Below, one piece after another: positions 35,494-44,150 of a stretch of DNA of 64,000 nucleotides. Origin of the DNA: CAZEPJ01 sp964514105 (GTDB lineage: Bacteria; Desulfobacterota; Desulfocorpusculales; Desulfocorpusculum); NCBI GenBank assembly GCA_964514105.1, contig CAZEPJ010000004.1, positions 62,001-126,000 of the forward strand. The letters run 5' to 3'. Below the pieces are notes generated by a model that saw only the letters and a list, made by a program, of their open reading frames with translations, did not search any database and was not told where the DNA came from. The position numbers were made by a program, and so were the translations under genes. Numbering within the stretch: position 1 is the stretch's first letter; every line of letters begins with the position of its first letter.

Positions 35494-37074
35494 CTAGAAC
35501 TTGGTGGGCCAGTTGGCCAGCTTGTGTTCGCCGATCCCTCCGTCCCGTCCATTCTGGCAGATCTCCAGTGCTTGAGCGATGTAGCTGCGGGTGTCCCTCG
35601 GGTCGATGACGTCATGGATGTAGTGGACGCCCGCGGCCCCGTACGGCGATGCGTCCTCCACCATCTTCTGGACCAGCGCCTCCCGCCCGGAGCGGACCTC
35701 TTCCGCGGCCGCTTGCGCTCCATCATTGCCCAGCTTCCCCCCGAAGACCACGTTGACCGCGATCTCCGGGGCCACGAAGCTCATCTCGGCCGTGGGCCAG
35801 GCCACCAGGAAGTCCGTGGCGCAGCCGGAGCCGCACATGTTCCAGAATGCCATGCCGAAGGTCTTTCGCACGATGACGGAGATCTTGGGCACCGTCAGGA
35901 GGCCCAGGGCGTTCATGTAGTTCATGACCCGGGCCCCCACCCGCCTGCGCTCCGCCTCCTTGCCCACCAGGAAACCTGGGATGTCGTGAAAGAAGAGGAG
36001 CGGGATGTTGAACGAGTCGCACAGGCACAGAAAGCTGATCACCTTGTCGATACCGTCGGTGTCCATGGCCCCGGCGTTGACCATGGGCTGGTTGGCCACG
36101 ACCCCCACCACCCGCCCATCCACCCGGGCCAGGCTGGTGATCACGGTCCTGCCGAACAGGGGCTTGACGGGGAACAGGCTGCCCCGGTCCACGATGCATC
36201 GAAGAAGACGATGCATGTCATAGGCGCGATTGCGCTTTTCCGGAAGGAAGTCGAGGATCCGGGGCATGTCCGCGCCCGAGCCATCGGGGACGGGTGACCG
36301 TGGCGCAACCTCGTCGCAGTGGGACGGCATATAGCTCAGGTACCGGCGGATGATCTCGAGACAGTCCTCCTCGTTTTCGGCAATCCGGTCGGCCATGCCC
36401 GTGATCTCCCCGTGGACCTTCCACCCGCCCAACTCCTCATCGGTCACCTTCTCGCTGATGGCCAGTTCCAGCACCCGCGGACCCGAGACCCCCATGGCGG
36501 CGCCTTTGACCTGCACGACGAAGTCCGACAGACAGGCCATCCAGGTGGGCATGCCGTAGCACTCCCCCATGATCGCCGTGACCATGGGGCTCCTGCGCAC
36601 CCGGCTCATGAGCTTGAGGTAGGTGTCCCACCCTCCTCCGCCGTATGAGGCCAGACCCCGGGAACCCATGATGTCCGGCATGCGGGCACCCCCGGCCTCC
36701 CCCAGGTAGATCAAGGGGAGGCCCCGGCGGCCCGAGACCATCTCCAGCTCCCCCTCCTTTCGGCCCGCCACCCGGCTGGATGTGGCGGCCAGGACCGTGA
36801 AATCGTTGGCCACCACGATGACCCGTCGGCCCTCGATCTTTCCGAAGCCGGCCACCTTGCTGTCCGCCGGGGTCCGTTCCTCCATGCCGGGGATGTCCGA
36901 GTGGTTCAGCATCCCCACCTCGAGAAAGGAGTCGGGGTCCAGGAGCCTCCGGATCCGTTCCCGGGCCGTGAGCCGGCCCTGGGCATGCTGGCGGGCCACC
37001 CTTTCCGGCCCGCCCATCTCCAGCGCCCATTGGCGACGACGCCCGAGTTCCTCCAGTTCCCTCTCGAAGGCCAC
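35494..37074 (-). CDS. Acyl-CoA carboxylase carboxyltransferase (beta) subunit
   Basis: 526 aa, GTG 37074 with GAGGGA 6 nt before. N- and C-terminal carboxyltransferase domains, with GGPERVARQHAQGRLTARERI at the start and GEAGGARMPD in the first active-site half. The length matches PccB/MccB-type subunits. It moves a carboxyl group between biotin and an acyl-CoA, or the reverse in decarboxylases. No biotin carboxylase or biotin-carrier gene is in the window, so partners are elsewhere. Confidence 0.88.
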   Translation of the reverse strand: MAFERELEELGRRRQWALEMGGPERVARQHAQGRLTARERIRRLLDPDSFLEVGMLNHSDIPGMEERTPADSKVAGFGKIEGRRVIVVANDFTVLAATSSRVAGRKEGELEMVSGRRGLPLIYLGEAGGARMPDIMGSRGLASYGGGGWDTYLKLMSRVRRSPMVTAIMGECYGMPTWMACLSDFVVQVKGAAMGVSGPRVLELAISEKVTDEELGGWKVHGEITGMADRIAENEEDCLEIIRRYLSYMPSHCDEVAPRSPVPDGSGADMPRILDFLPEKRNRAYDMHRLLRCIVDRGSLFPVKPLFGRTVITSLARVDGRVVGVVANQPMVNAGAMDTDGIDKVISFLCLCDSFNIPLLFFHDIPGFLVGKEAERRRVGARVMNYMNALGLLTVPKISVIVRKTFGMAFWNMCGSGCATDFLVAWPTAEMSFVAPEIAVNVVFGGKLGNDGAQAAAEEVRSGREALVQKMVEDASPYGAAGVHYIHDVIDPRDTRSYIAQALEICQNGRDGGIGEHKLANWPTKF

Positions 37075-37084
37075 AGCGCTTCCC

Positions 37085-37882
37085 TCACACCTTCATGCCG
37101 GGCAGATTGAGCGAGGCCGTGTTTCCACCGTCCACGGGCAATGCCTGTCCCGTGATATAGCTGGCCTCATCGCCTGCAAGAAAGAGAATGGCGCGGGCCA
37201 CTTCCACGGGAAGGCCGTACCGTCTGAGCTCACAGCGGCTCCCCAGCTTCTCCTCCTTCCCCTTGGCCCTGGCATAGTCGAATACGGGTTTGGTCATTTC
37301 GGTCTCGATGAGCCCCGGGCACACCGCATTGACCCGGACATTGTATCCCCCCAGGTCGCATGCCGAGGTCATGGTGAAGTTGATGAGGGCCGCCTTGCTG
37401 GCGCTGTACGCGTTGCCTCCCGCCCCCGATCGAATGCCCGCCACCGAGGAGACGTTGACGATGGCCCCCTGGCGGCGTTCCATCATGTGTCTGGCCACGT
37501 GCTTGGTTCCATACACCGTGCCGAGGACATTGGTCCTGTACACCTGAAGCCACTCGGCCTCGTCCTGGACGTCCAGCCCTGAAAGGCCACCCGCCCAGCC
37601 CGCATTGTTGACCAGGATGTCGATCTGCCCGAACGCCTCCAGGGCGGTCTCCATCAAAGCGCGCACGTCCTCTTCTCGTCCCACGTCGACCCTGCGGCAG
37701 ATGGACGTCCCGCCCTGTTGGGTGATCTCCTCCTGCAAGGACGTGAGGAGGTCCTCCCGCCGGGCCCCCAGGGCCACCCTGGCGCCTTCCTGGGCGAAGA
37801 GAAGGGCCGTGGCCCGTCCGATGCCGCTGGATGCCCCGGTGATCACCGCCACCTTCCCTTCCAGCCTTGCCTGCTTCGCCAT
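37085..37882 (-). CDS. Short-chain dehydrogenase/reductase
   Basis: 265 aa, start ATG 37882 after GGGAGGACGAG. TGASSGIG at 15-22, NNAG at 92-95, Ser at 145, catalytic Y159-X3-K163 (YSASK), and the C-terminal PVDGG loop. It is a classical SDR, likely reducing or oxidising a hydroxyl/keto group with NAD(P). FabG-like or 3-hydroxyacyl-CoA activity fits the neighbourhood. It is 10 nt from the carboxyltransferase gene downstream. The substrate is not assignable from sequence. Confidence 0.88.
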   Translation of the reverse strand: MAKQARLEGKVAVITGASSGIGRATALLFAQEGARVALGARREDLLTSLQEEITQQGGTSICRRVDVGREEDVRALMETALEAFGQIDILVNNAGWAGGLSGLDVQDEAEWLQVYRTNVLGTVYGTKHVARHMMERRQGAIVNVSSVAGIRSGAGGNAYSASKAALINFTMTSACDLGGYNVRVNAVCPGLIETEMTKPVFDYARAKGKEEKLGSRCELRRYGLPVEVARAILFLAGDEASYITGQALPVDGGNTASLNLPGMKV

Positions 37883-37970
37883 CTCGTCCTCCCCTCGGCC
37901 CCTCTGATTCGCCCCCGGGACCCCGAACGACCGACCCTCGTCCGCTCCCTGTTGCCTGTTGGTCATTCGT

Positions 37971-39398
37971 TCAATCCTCGATACCTGCCAGTCGTTTGAC
38001 CATGCGCTTTCTGGCCTCGATGTCGTACTGGGCCGTGATGGCGATCTTCTCCATGATGGGCGACCCGCCGCCATGGAGTCCGCCCACGGCCGAGGCCCCG
38101 CCGTACGAGGAGCAAAGCGTGTCGGAGATGTGCCGGAAGAGCCGATGCTGGTTCTCGGCGGTGATCTTGGGATTGCGCATGATGTACTTGTGAAGGAGCG
38201 GCCCCACTGTCTCGTTGTAGAAATCCTCCTCGTATGGGAGGGTCGCAGGCAGCCCCCCGGCCACGTCCGCCAGGGTCTGAAGCTCGTGATACACGTTCTC
38301 CCCGGAGAGGCAACGGCCCACGTTGCAGTACACCACGTCGGGGATGTAGGTCCCGGAGCGGGCGCGGATGCCCTTTGACGAGGCCGTATAGCCCGCGGCA
38401 TAGCCGAGCTCGGCCACCATGATGATATCGGCCAGTTTGTCCCGCACGTGGTGGGCGCCACCGATGCCGTTGTACTCGGCGGCCAGGGCCACCTGGCCCA
38501 GGAGCAGCTCGTTGATGGCCGGTTTGCATCCCGAGTAGCTGTGGCGGTGGTACAGGGCGAAGAGCAGGGCCAGTTGCCCCCCCAGCTCGTGCTCACCGCA
38601 GAGGAAGACCCGGTCCCAGGGGATGAAGGCGTTGTCGAAGATGGTCAGGGAGTCGGTCATGCCCAGCTTGGAGCCCGGGGAGTCCAGGTGCTTGCGCGGC
38701 CTGGGCGATGCCGGGCGCACCACGAGATGCACGTCGTCCCAGTCCCCCGGGACGGCAAACGCCACGGCCCATTCCCCCTCCTCCGGGGTGAGCATGCGGG
38801 TGGGCACCACCACGATCTCGTCGGCCTGGGCGGCCTCGGAGTTGTGGGCCTTGGCGCCCCGCACCACGATGCCGTCGCTGCGCTTTTCCACCACATGGAG
38901 ATACAGGTCCGGGTCCGCCTGCTGGTGGGGCCGCTTGGCCCGGTCGCCCTTGACGTCGGTCTGGGCGCAGCAGCCGACCAGATCTTCCCGCTGGAAGCGC
39001 TCGAGCCACTTGAGGAAGTTCTTGTAGTACTCGGTTCCGTATTTCTGGTCGGCCTCGTACGCGATCACCGAGATGGCGTTGGTGCCGTCTATCCCCATGC
39101 ACCGCTGGATGCATCCCCCCGTCTGCTGGCAAGTGAAGCGCGTCATGTCCTGCTTCTTGTGCAGGTCCTCCACGCTTTGATGCACATGGCAGAATCGGTT
39201 GATTCGATCCCCGGTGATGTGGGAGGTGGCGGTCATCAACCCTTCGTGCTCCGGCTTCTCGGCCAGATCGAAGGTCGTGGAGAGGGTTCGCACCGCCCCC
39301 ATCATCCTCTCGTCGTCTCGATCCACCAACTGGCCGCCCACGTACACGTTGCGGCGCATCTTGCGGATGCCTTCCCGGTACTGCTCGGATGTCCTCAT
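37971..39398 (-). CDS. 4-hydroxybutyryl-CoA dehydratase/vinylacetyl-CoA isomerase family (AbfD-like)
   Basis: 475 aa, start ATG 39398 with AAAGGAG. It carries the [4Fe-4S] ligand pattern of Clostridium AbfD (C99, C103, H292, C299): here C96, C100, H284 and C291 with the same CX3C and HX6C spacing. Y288 and K292 correspond to the catalytic Tyr296 and Lys300. Hence it is more likely the radical-type dehydratase (4-hydroxybutyryl-CoA to crotonyl-CoA) than the flavin 4-hydroxyphenylacetate hydroxylase that shares its fold. It is cytoplasmic and oxygen-sensitive by analogy. The exact CoA-ester substrate is unknown. Confidence 0.8.
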   Translation of the reverse strand: MRTSEQYREGIRKMRRNVYVGGQLVDRDDERMMGAVRTLSTTFDLAEKPEHEGLMTATSHITGDRINRFCHVHQSVEDLHKKQDMTRFTCQQTGGCIQRCMGIDGTNAISVIAYEADQKYGTEYYKNFLKWLERFQREDLVGCCAQTDVKGDRAKRPHQQADPDLYLHVVEKRSDGIVVRGAKAHNSEAAQADEIVVVPTRMLTPEEGEWAVAFAVPGDWDDVHLVVRPASPRPRKHLDSPGSKLGMTDSLTIFDNAFIPWDRVFLCGEHELGGQLALLFALYHRHSYSGCKPAINELLLGQVALAAEYNGIGGAHHVRDKLADIIMVAELGYAAGYTASSKGIRARSGTYIPDVVYCNVGRCLSGENVYHELQTLADVAGGLPATLPYEEDFYNETVGPLLHKYIMRNPKITAENQHRLFRHISDTLCSSYGGASAVGGLHGGGSPIMEKIAITAQYDIEARKRMVKRLAGIED

Positions 39399-39454
39399 GG
39401 ATCTTCTCCTTTCGTGCCCAGGCTCAGCCCCGGGGAATGCCCTCACGATCCATC

Positions 39455-40777
39455 TCAAACGACCCGAAAAAACCCTTCGTCGAACTCCGGCCTTCCCTCG
39501 TATTTCCGCAGGAAGAAGGCCGGTGCCTTGTCCATGTGCTCGAAAATGGCCGGATTAATCTCGATCCCCGCCTGATGGAACACCTTGACCATCTCCTTGG
39601 GCGACGGCGGGCAGCCCTTGACTGCCAGCAGCTCCCGGATCTCGGGGTTGTTCCTGTGCTTCTGATACATGCATTTCCCGAGGAGGATGGTCTTCTTCTT
39701 GCCCGGCGTCGGATCCATCACCTTCCCGGTCAGGACCTCCACATCGTCCCATGGCTTCCCCGCCCAGGCCTGGGCGATGGCGACCAACGCCACCCCCGTT
39801 AGCCCCGAGCAGTAGGTGCACATGGTGAGGTCATACTTGCGATAAGAGATCCCCTGGATGCCCATCTTGGCCATGGGGAGGGGCAGGGAGTCGTCCTCGT
39901 TGTACGGAAACGCCCACTCGTGTTTGCGCGCCACGTCTTCAATCGTCGAGCCCACGACGGTGACATCCGAGAGGTCCAGGGGCCTCCCCCGATCCCCAGC
40001 GGCATGCACCAGGTGCGGCACCTCCGAGGGTTCGTAGCCGAGGACCCTTGCCCCCACCATATCTGCCGAGAGCACGTCCGGGGAGGCCACCAAGAGGTTG
40101 CTGCGGTGCACCCTTCCGTCGAAACTCGGACCCCTCTCATTGGTGTAGATCCCGTCGAGGACGGTGAGGGACGGTGGCAGCTTGTTGGCCAGCCGGGCGA
40201 TCATGTAGTTGAGGTCCTTCACCGCATGGGCGCCGTGGCATTTCTTGCGGGAGGGGATGTCGATCATGCCTTTGAGGTTCTTGATCCCCAGCGTCACAAC
40301 GGCCTGGGCATGGGTCTTGAGCACAGGGACGTTGACCACGAAGTCGCTATTCAGGATATCCGCGTTGTACCCGAGCACGACCCCGGCGCCCAGGTCCACC
40401 TTCTCGAACGGCCTCTCGAAGACGTTTAGGGTCTTCACCCCGTAGCGCTTCTTGAGAACGTTGTATCCCAGGCTCTCGAAGGAGTGGGCCGCCGTCTCCA
40501 CGTCCTTGGGGTCCCGGGTCACCGACCCCTCCGCGATTGTGATGTCGTCAATCCCCCGCTCCCTGAGGAGCGCCACCACGTCCTGCACCACGCGGGAGGT
40601 GGTGATCACCCCCCACTTGGGGAAATTCACCGCGCGAGTCCAGAACACGATATTGGGCTTGATGAAGACCCGCGCCCCCGAGGGCAGATGATCCAACCCC
40701 CGGCACAGATCCACAGCCCGCCGCACGGACTCCAGCGGCTTCTCGTAGCGCACGATGGAGACCAGATGCTTGCTCAT
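39455..40777 (-). CDS. DUF362-family protein of unknown function
   Basis: 440 aa, start ATG 40777 with AAGGGGG. An N-terminal FIKPNIVFW motif and a central VNVPVLKTHAQAVVTLGIKNLKGMI are the family marks of DUF362 proteins. The Cys positions CTYCSG around 330 and KCMY/KGCPPSP near the end could bind metal, but no classical 2x[4Fe-4S] ferredoxin module is seen. Its start overlaps the tetR stop (ATGA), and it lies 56 nt upstream of the AbfD-like gene, so a role in that step is suggested, not shown. Confidence 0.7.
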   Translation of the reverse strand: MSKHLVSIVRYEKPLESVRRAVDLCRGLDHLPSGARVFIKPNIVFWTRAVNFPKWGVITTSRVVQDVVALLRERGIDDITIAEGSVTRDPKDVETAAHSFESLGYNVLKKRYGVKTLNVFERPFEKVDLGAGVVLGYNADILNSDFVVNVPVLKTHAQAVVTLGIKNLKGMIDIPSRKKCHGAHAVKDLNYMIARLANKLPPSLTVLDGIYTNERGPSFDGRVHRSNLLVASPDVLSADMVGARVLGYEPSEVPHLVHAAGDRGRPLDLSDVTVVGSTIEDVARKHEWAFPYNEDDSLPLPMAKMGIQGISYRKYDLTMCTYCSGLTGVALVAIAQAWAGKPWDDVEVLTGKVMDPTPGKKKTILLGKCMYQKHRNNPEIRELLAVKGCPPSPKEMVKVFHQAGIEINPAIFEHMDKAPAFFLRKYEGRPEFDEGFFRVV

Positions 40778-41502
40778 GACGCGTACCCCCTTCCCTTGGA
40801 GCTTCTCGGGGTTCTCCCCCCGCTCTTGCGATCCCTCGATGCTGCCTCCCCCGCCGATGAGGGCGAATCCGGCTCCACGCTGATCCTCAGGTTCCAACCC
40901 TTGCCCGGCGGCGGGGCCTGGATGCCCTGGATCACCAGATCCGTCAACGGGTCCACGAACGCCAGCAAATCCTTGGGCTTGCCCAACAGGAGGCGGCGGA
41001 TGACCAGGTTCTCGATGGCCCCCAGGATCACCGCTCGGACAAGGATGGGCTGGGCGTCGGACCGGAATTCCCCGGTGGCGATCCCCTCCTCCACCACCCG
41101 CAGGATCACCCGGGAGCCCTCGCGCACCACCTGATAGGCCTCAGTCTCCAAAAATTTCCGGTTCTGCTTGAGAACCAGCATGGCGATGGAGGCATAGTCC
41201 GGGTTGTTCTGGTAGAACCACAGGTAGTGGTACACGATGCTGCGTATCTTGTTTCCGGCGCCCCGGACATAGTTCAAGTGGAAATCGAGGATCTCCTTTC
41301 CCCTGCGGGTCGTCTCCCCCGGGATGGAGAAGAGGAGCTCCTCCTTGGACGTGAAGTACTCGTAGATGGTGGCGTCGGAGAGCCCGGCCTCCCGGGCCAC
41401 ATCGGAGATGGTGGCCTCGGCGAATCCTTTCTGGGCGAACACGCGCTCGGCGGCCTTGAGGATCTGCTCCTTGCGTGCCTCTAACCGCTTGGGGTTTGCC
41501 AT
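40774..41502 (-). CDS. TetR-family transcriptional regulator
   Basis: 242 aa. The N-terminal TetR helix-turn-helix (about 10-57) reads KEQILKAAERVFAQKGFAEATISDVAREAGLS. The C-terminal ligand domain is followed by a disordered basic/Ser-rich tail from about 215. FadR/AcrR-like members with similar C-terminal domains sense acyl-CoA esters. It is upstream of the DUF362 and AbfD-like genes and probably represses the cluster; the operator was not identified with certainty. Confidence 0.88.
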   Translation of the reverse strand: MANPKRLEARKEQILKAAERVFAQKGFAEATISDVAREAGLSDATIYEYFTSKEELLFSIPGETTRRGKEILDFHLNYVRGAGNKIRSIVYHYLWFYQNNPDYASIAMLVLKQNRKFLETEAYQVVREGSRVILRVVEEGIATGEFRSDAQPILVRAVILGAIENLVIRRLLLGKPKDLLAFVDPLTDLVIQGIQAPPPGKGWNLRISVEPDSPSSAGEAASRDRKSGGRTPRSSKGRGYAS

Positions 41503-41567
41503 GGGATCTTCTCCATCGCGACGGGGCGCGGCCCCAAGAATCCCGGGGTAAGGTGGGCCATATCCGC

Positions 41568-41596
41568 ACGATATCTTAGTGTCATTCGGAAATCAA
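41568..41596 (-). promoter_or_regulatory. Promoter of tetR and the downstream CoA operon
   Basis: Minus strand: TTGATT (plus 41591-41596), 17-nt spacer, TATCGT (plus 41568-41573). It lies in a 152-nt AT-rich gap with a run of A at 41620-41627. The leader to ATG 41502 would be about 60 nt. A TetR operator is expected here. Confidence 0.55.
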
Positions 41597-41654
41597 GTTT
41601 TATTCCCAAAATTATCTCTAAAAAAAAGGCTAGATTCCGAGTTTTATGCCGAGA

Positions 41655-43205
41655 CTAAGGCATCACCCCATGTCGCATGACTGGGCCGGGTGGAGCGGAG
41701 CGGCGGTGCAAGGCCAACTCCAGGGCCCGGATCACCCGGGGGCGGGTTTCGCGGGGATCGATCACGTCATCCACGTTCAGAGTTCCGGCTGCCGGGTAGG
41801 CCCCGCAGAACTCCCGATAGGTCTCCTCCAGTTCTTTTCGCAGGGCCTCCGGATCCTTTGCCCCGGCCAGTTGCGACCCGTACGCGGCCAGGACGCCGCT
41901 GTCCGCAGGGATGGAGCCGAAATCCGCAGTGGGCCACGCCACGGTGAGCGTCTGCTTGGCGCCGTATCCGCACATGGCGCACCCCCCGAAGCCGAATGCC
42001 TTGCGAATGACCACCGTGATCTTGGGGACGTCGGCCCACGCCAGGGAGTGGGCTACGGCCAGACCGTATCGCAAGGCCCCCTCGCGCTCGGACTGGGGCC
42101 CGGTCATCACGCCCGGGACATCGACGAGGAAGAGAAGCGGCACATGGTACGCCGCACAAAGGTCGATGAAGTGACGCTGCTTCTGGGCGGCCTTGGCCGT
42201 GATGGCCCCTGCATGGACCGCGGGCTGGTTGGCCACGACCCCAACGGGGTGGCCGTTGAGGCGGGCCATGCCGGTGATCATCATGGGGGCGTACAACGGC
42301 TTGATCTCGAAAAAGCTCCCGCGGTCCACCACCGCCGCGATGATCCGCTTCATGTCATAGGGCCGTTTGGGGTTGGCCGGGAGGACATCCAGGAGCGCCT
42401 CGTCCCGGCGCCCGGGATCGTCGTCCGAGGGAATGGACGGGGGGTATTCATACGCGCTGGACGGCAGGTAGGAGAGATATCTCTTGGCCATCGCGATGGC
42501 CTCCCGATCGCCCTCGGCCGGGTTGTCGGCCACCCCGGACTCGACGCAATGGACCGCGACGCCCCCGAGTTGCTCCTTGGTCACCTCCTCGCTGGTGGCC
42601 CGGATGACCACGGGAGGCCCGCCAGCGGCCATCATGCCCGTTCCCCGGACCATGATGATGAACTCCAGGAGGCTTCCCACCAGGGACGAGTCGCCGGCGC
42701 AGGGGCCCATGACCAGCCCCACCTGGGGGGCGATGCCGGACATCCGGGCGATCTTGATGTGATGGAAGACCGCCGGAAGGCCCTCGCCGATGAATTCCTC
42801 GGCCCGCGCCCCGGACCCGTCCAGGAGCCACACCAGGGGCACCCGTTCCTGGGTCGCGATCTCCACCATCCGGACCTTCTTGCTGAAATGGGTCAGCCCT
42901 TCGGAGCCTCCCAGGACCGTGAAGTCCTCCGCCACTACTCCAGCCGGCCGGCCCTCGATGCGGCCGAACCCCGTGATCACGCCGTCGGCTGGGGTGGAGC
43001 GGTTCTTCATCTGGGGCCGGTGGCTCTGATGGGTGGCCAGCAGGCCGTACTCCTCGAAGGTCCCCGGGTCCAGCAGGAGGTCGATGCGCTCCCGGGCCGT
43101 CAGCTTCCCTTGTTCATGCTGACGGGCGATCTTCTCGGGCCCGCCCATCCGGCGGGCGGTCTCGCGCCTTCGAGAGAGTTGCTCTACGTCATCACGCATG
43201 GACAT
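41655..43205 (-). CDS. Second acyl-CoA carboxylase carboxyltransferase (beta) subunit
   Basis: 516 aa. The carboxyltransferase pattern with GGPEKIARQHEQGKLTARERID and LLDGSGARAEEF is present. It is homologous to the 35494-37074 protein but clearly divergent, with a different SGARAEEF box, so it probably takes a different acyl-CoA. ATG 43205 and ATG 43199 are both possible; neither has a strong RBS. It is the last gene downstream of the livF/K/M/H set. Biotin carboxylase and BCCP are again missing. Confidence 0.86.
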   Translation of the reverse strand: MSMRDDVEQLSRRRETARRMGGPEKIARQHEQGKLTARERIDLLLDPGTFEEYGLLATHQSHRPQMKNRSTPADGVITGFGRIEGRPAGVVAEDFTVLGGSEGLTHFSKKVRMVEIATQERVPLVWLLDGSGARAEEFIGEGLPAVFHHIKIARMSGIAPQVGLVMGPCAGDSSLVGSLLEFIIMVRGTGMMAAGGPPVVIRATSEEVTKEQLGGVAVHCVESGVADNPAEGDREAIAMAKRYLSYLPSSAYEYPPSIPSDDDPGRRDEALLDVLPANPKRPYDMKRIIAAVVDRGSFFEIKPLYAPMMITGMARLNGHPVGVVANQPAVHAGAITAKAAQKQRHFIDLCAAYHVPLLFLVDVPGVMTGPQSEREGALRYGLAVAHSLAWADVPKITVVIRKAFGFGGCAMCGYGAKQTLTVAWPTADFGSIPADSGVLAAYGSQLAGAKDPEALRKELEETYREFCGAYPAAGTLNVDDVIDPRETRPRVIRALELALHRRSAPPGPVMRHGVMP

Positions 43206-43301
43206 GGCATCGGATCCGAATTCACGAGTCAGGAGTCAGAATCGGGCTTCGGCCCTCGGTCCTCAGTGCTTGCACCCCCTCCCCCCTGCTCTCTCCATCC
43301 C

Positions 43302-44096
43302 TCACCCCAGCCACCTCTTCCTGCGGCGGTAATGTTTCACCTCGCGGTAGCTCTTCTTGGTGCCCAATCCGGTCAATCCCAGGTAAAACTCCCGCACGTC
43401 CTCGTTCTCCCGCACCCGCTCGGCCGGGCCGTCCAGGACCACCCGCCCTCCCTCCATGACGAACGCATAGTGGGCCAGGGCCAGGGCCGCCCGGGCGTTT
43501 TGTTCCACGAGGAGCACGCTGATCCCCTCGTCGGCGTTGATCCTTCCGATGATCTCGAAGATCTCCCTGACAATGAGCGGGGCGAGGCCCAGGGACGGCT
43601 CATCCAGCATGAGCAACCGCGGGCGGGCCATGAGGCTCCGCCCGATGACCATCATCTGCTGCTCGCCGCCCGAAAGGTACCCGCTCACCTTGCGGTGAAG
43701 CGTCTTGAGGCGCGGGAAATAGCCGTAGATCTCCTCCAGCCTCCTCCTTGCATCGGTGCGATCCGTATTGAGGTACGCCCCCATGCGCAGATTCTCCTCG
43801 GTGCTCAGGTGCGCGTACAGGCGCCTCCCCTCGATGACCTGACGGACGCCCAGCCTGGCGATCTCCTCGGGGCTCTTCCGGTCGATCCTCTCTCCCCGCA
43901 GGACGATGTTGCCCCGGGAGATCTCCCCCAACTCCTCCTTGAGGAGGCCCGAGACGGCCTTGAGGGTGGTGCTCTTGCCGGCCCCGTTGGCCCCCAGGAG
44001 GGCCACGATGTTACCCGCCCCCACCTCCAGGGAGACGCCCCGCAGGACCAGAATGACCTTGTTGTACACCACCTCGACGTTGTTCAGGGTGAGCAT
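43302..44096 (-). CDS. livF: Branched-chain-type ABC ATPase LivF
   Basis: 264 aa. Walker A GANGAGKST at 34-42, signature LSGGEQQ, Walker B LLMLDEPSLGLAP, and the H-loop/LVEQNA end typical of LivF. A long basic C-terminal tail (about 240-264, YREVKHYRRRKRWLG) is unusual. It forms the ATPase pair with LivG at 49292-50083 for a LivHM permease. Such transporters carry branched-chain amino acids and also aromatic or other carboxylic acids. The acyl-CoA gene neighbours suggest an organic acid. Confidence 0.9.
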   Translation of the reverse strand: MLTLNNVEVVYNKVILVLRGVSLEVGAGNIVALLGANGAGKSTTLKAVSGLLKEELGEISRGNIVLRGERIDRKSPEEIARLGVRQVIEGRRLYAHLSTEENLRMGAYLNTDRTDARRRLEEIYGYFPRLKTLHRKVSGYLSGGEQQMMVIGRSLMARPRLLMLDEPSLGLAPLIVREIFEIIGRINADEGISVLLVEQNARAALALAHYAFVMEGGRVVLDGPAERVRENEDVREFYLGLTGLGTKKSYREVKHYRRRKRWLG

Positions 44097-44150
44097 GGCC
44101 CCCCCATCTCGCCCCTCTTCATCGCCGGCGAAGGCTCGGGAGACGCCGGC

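Noticed and set aside
37971..39398. 4-hydroxyphenylacetate 3-monooxygenase (HpaB)
   Set aside because: Same fold, but the four Fe-S ligands of AbfD-type dehydratases are present, and no HpaC reductase is nearby.
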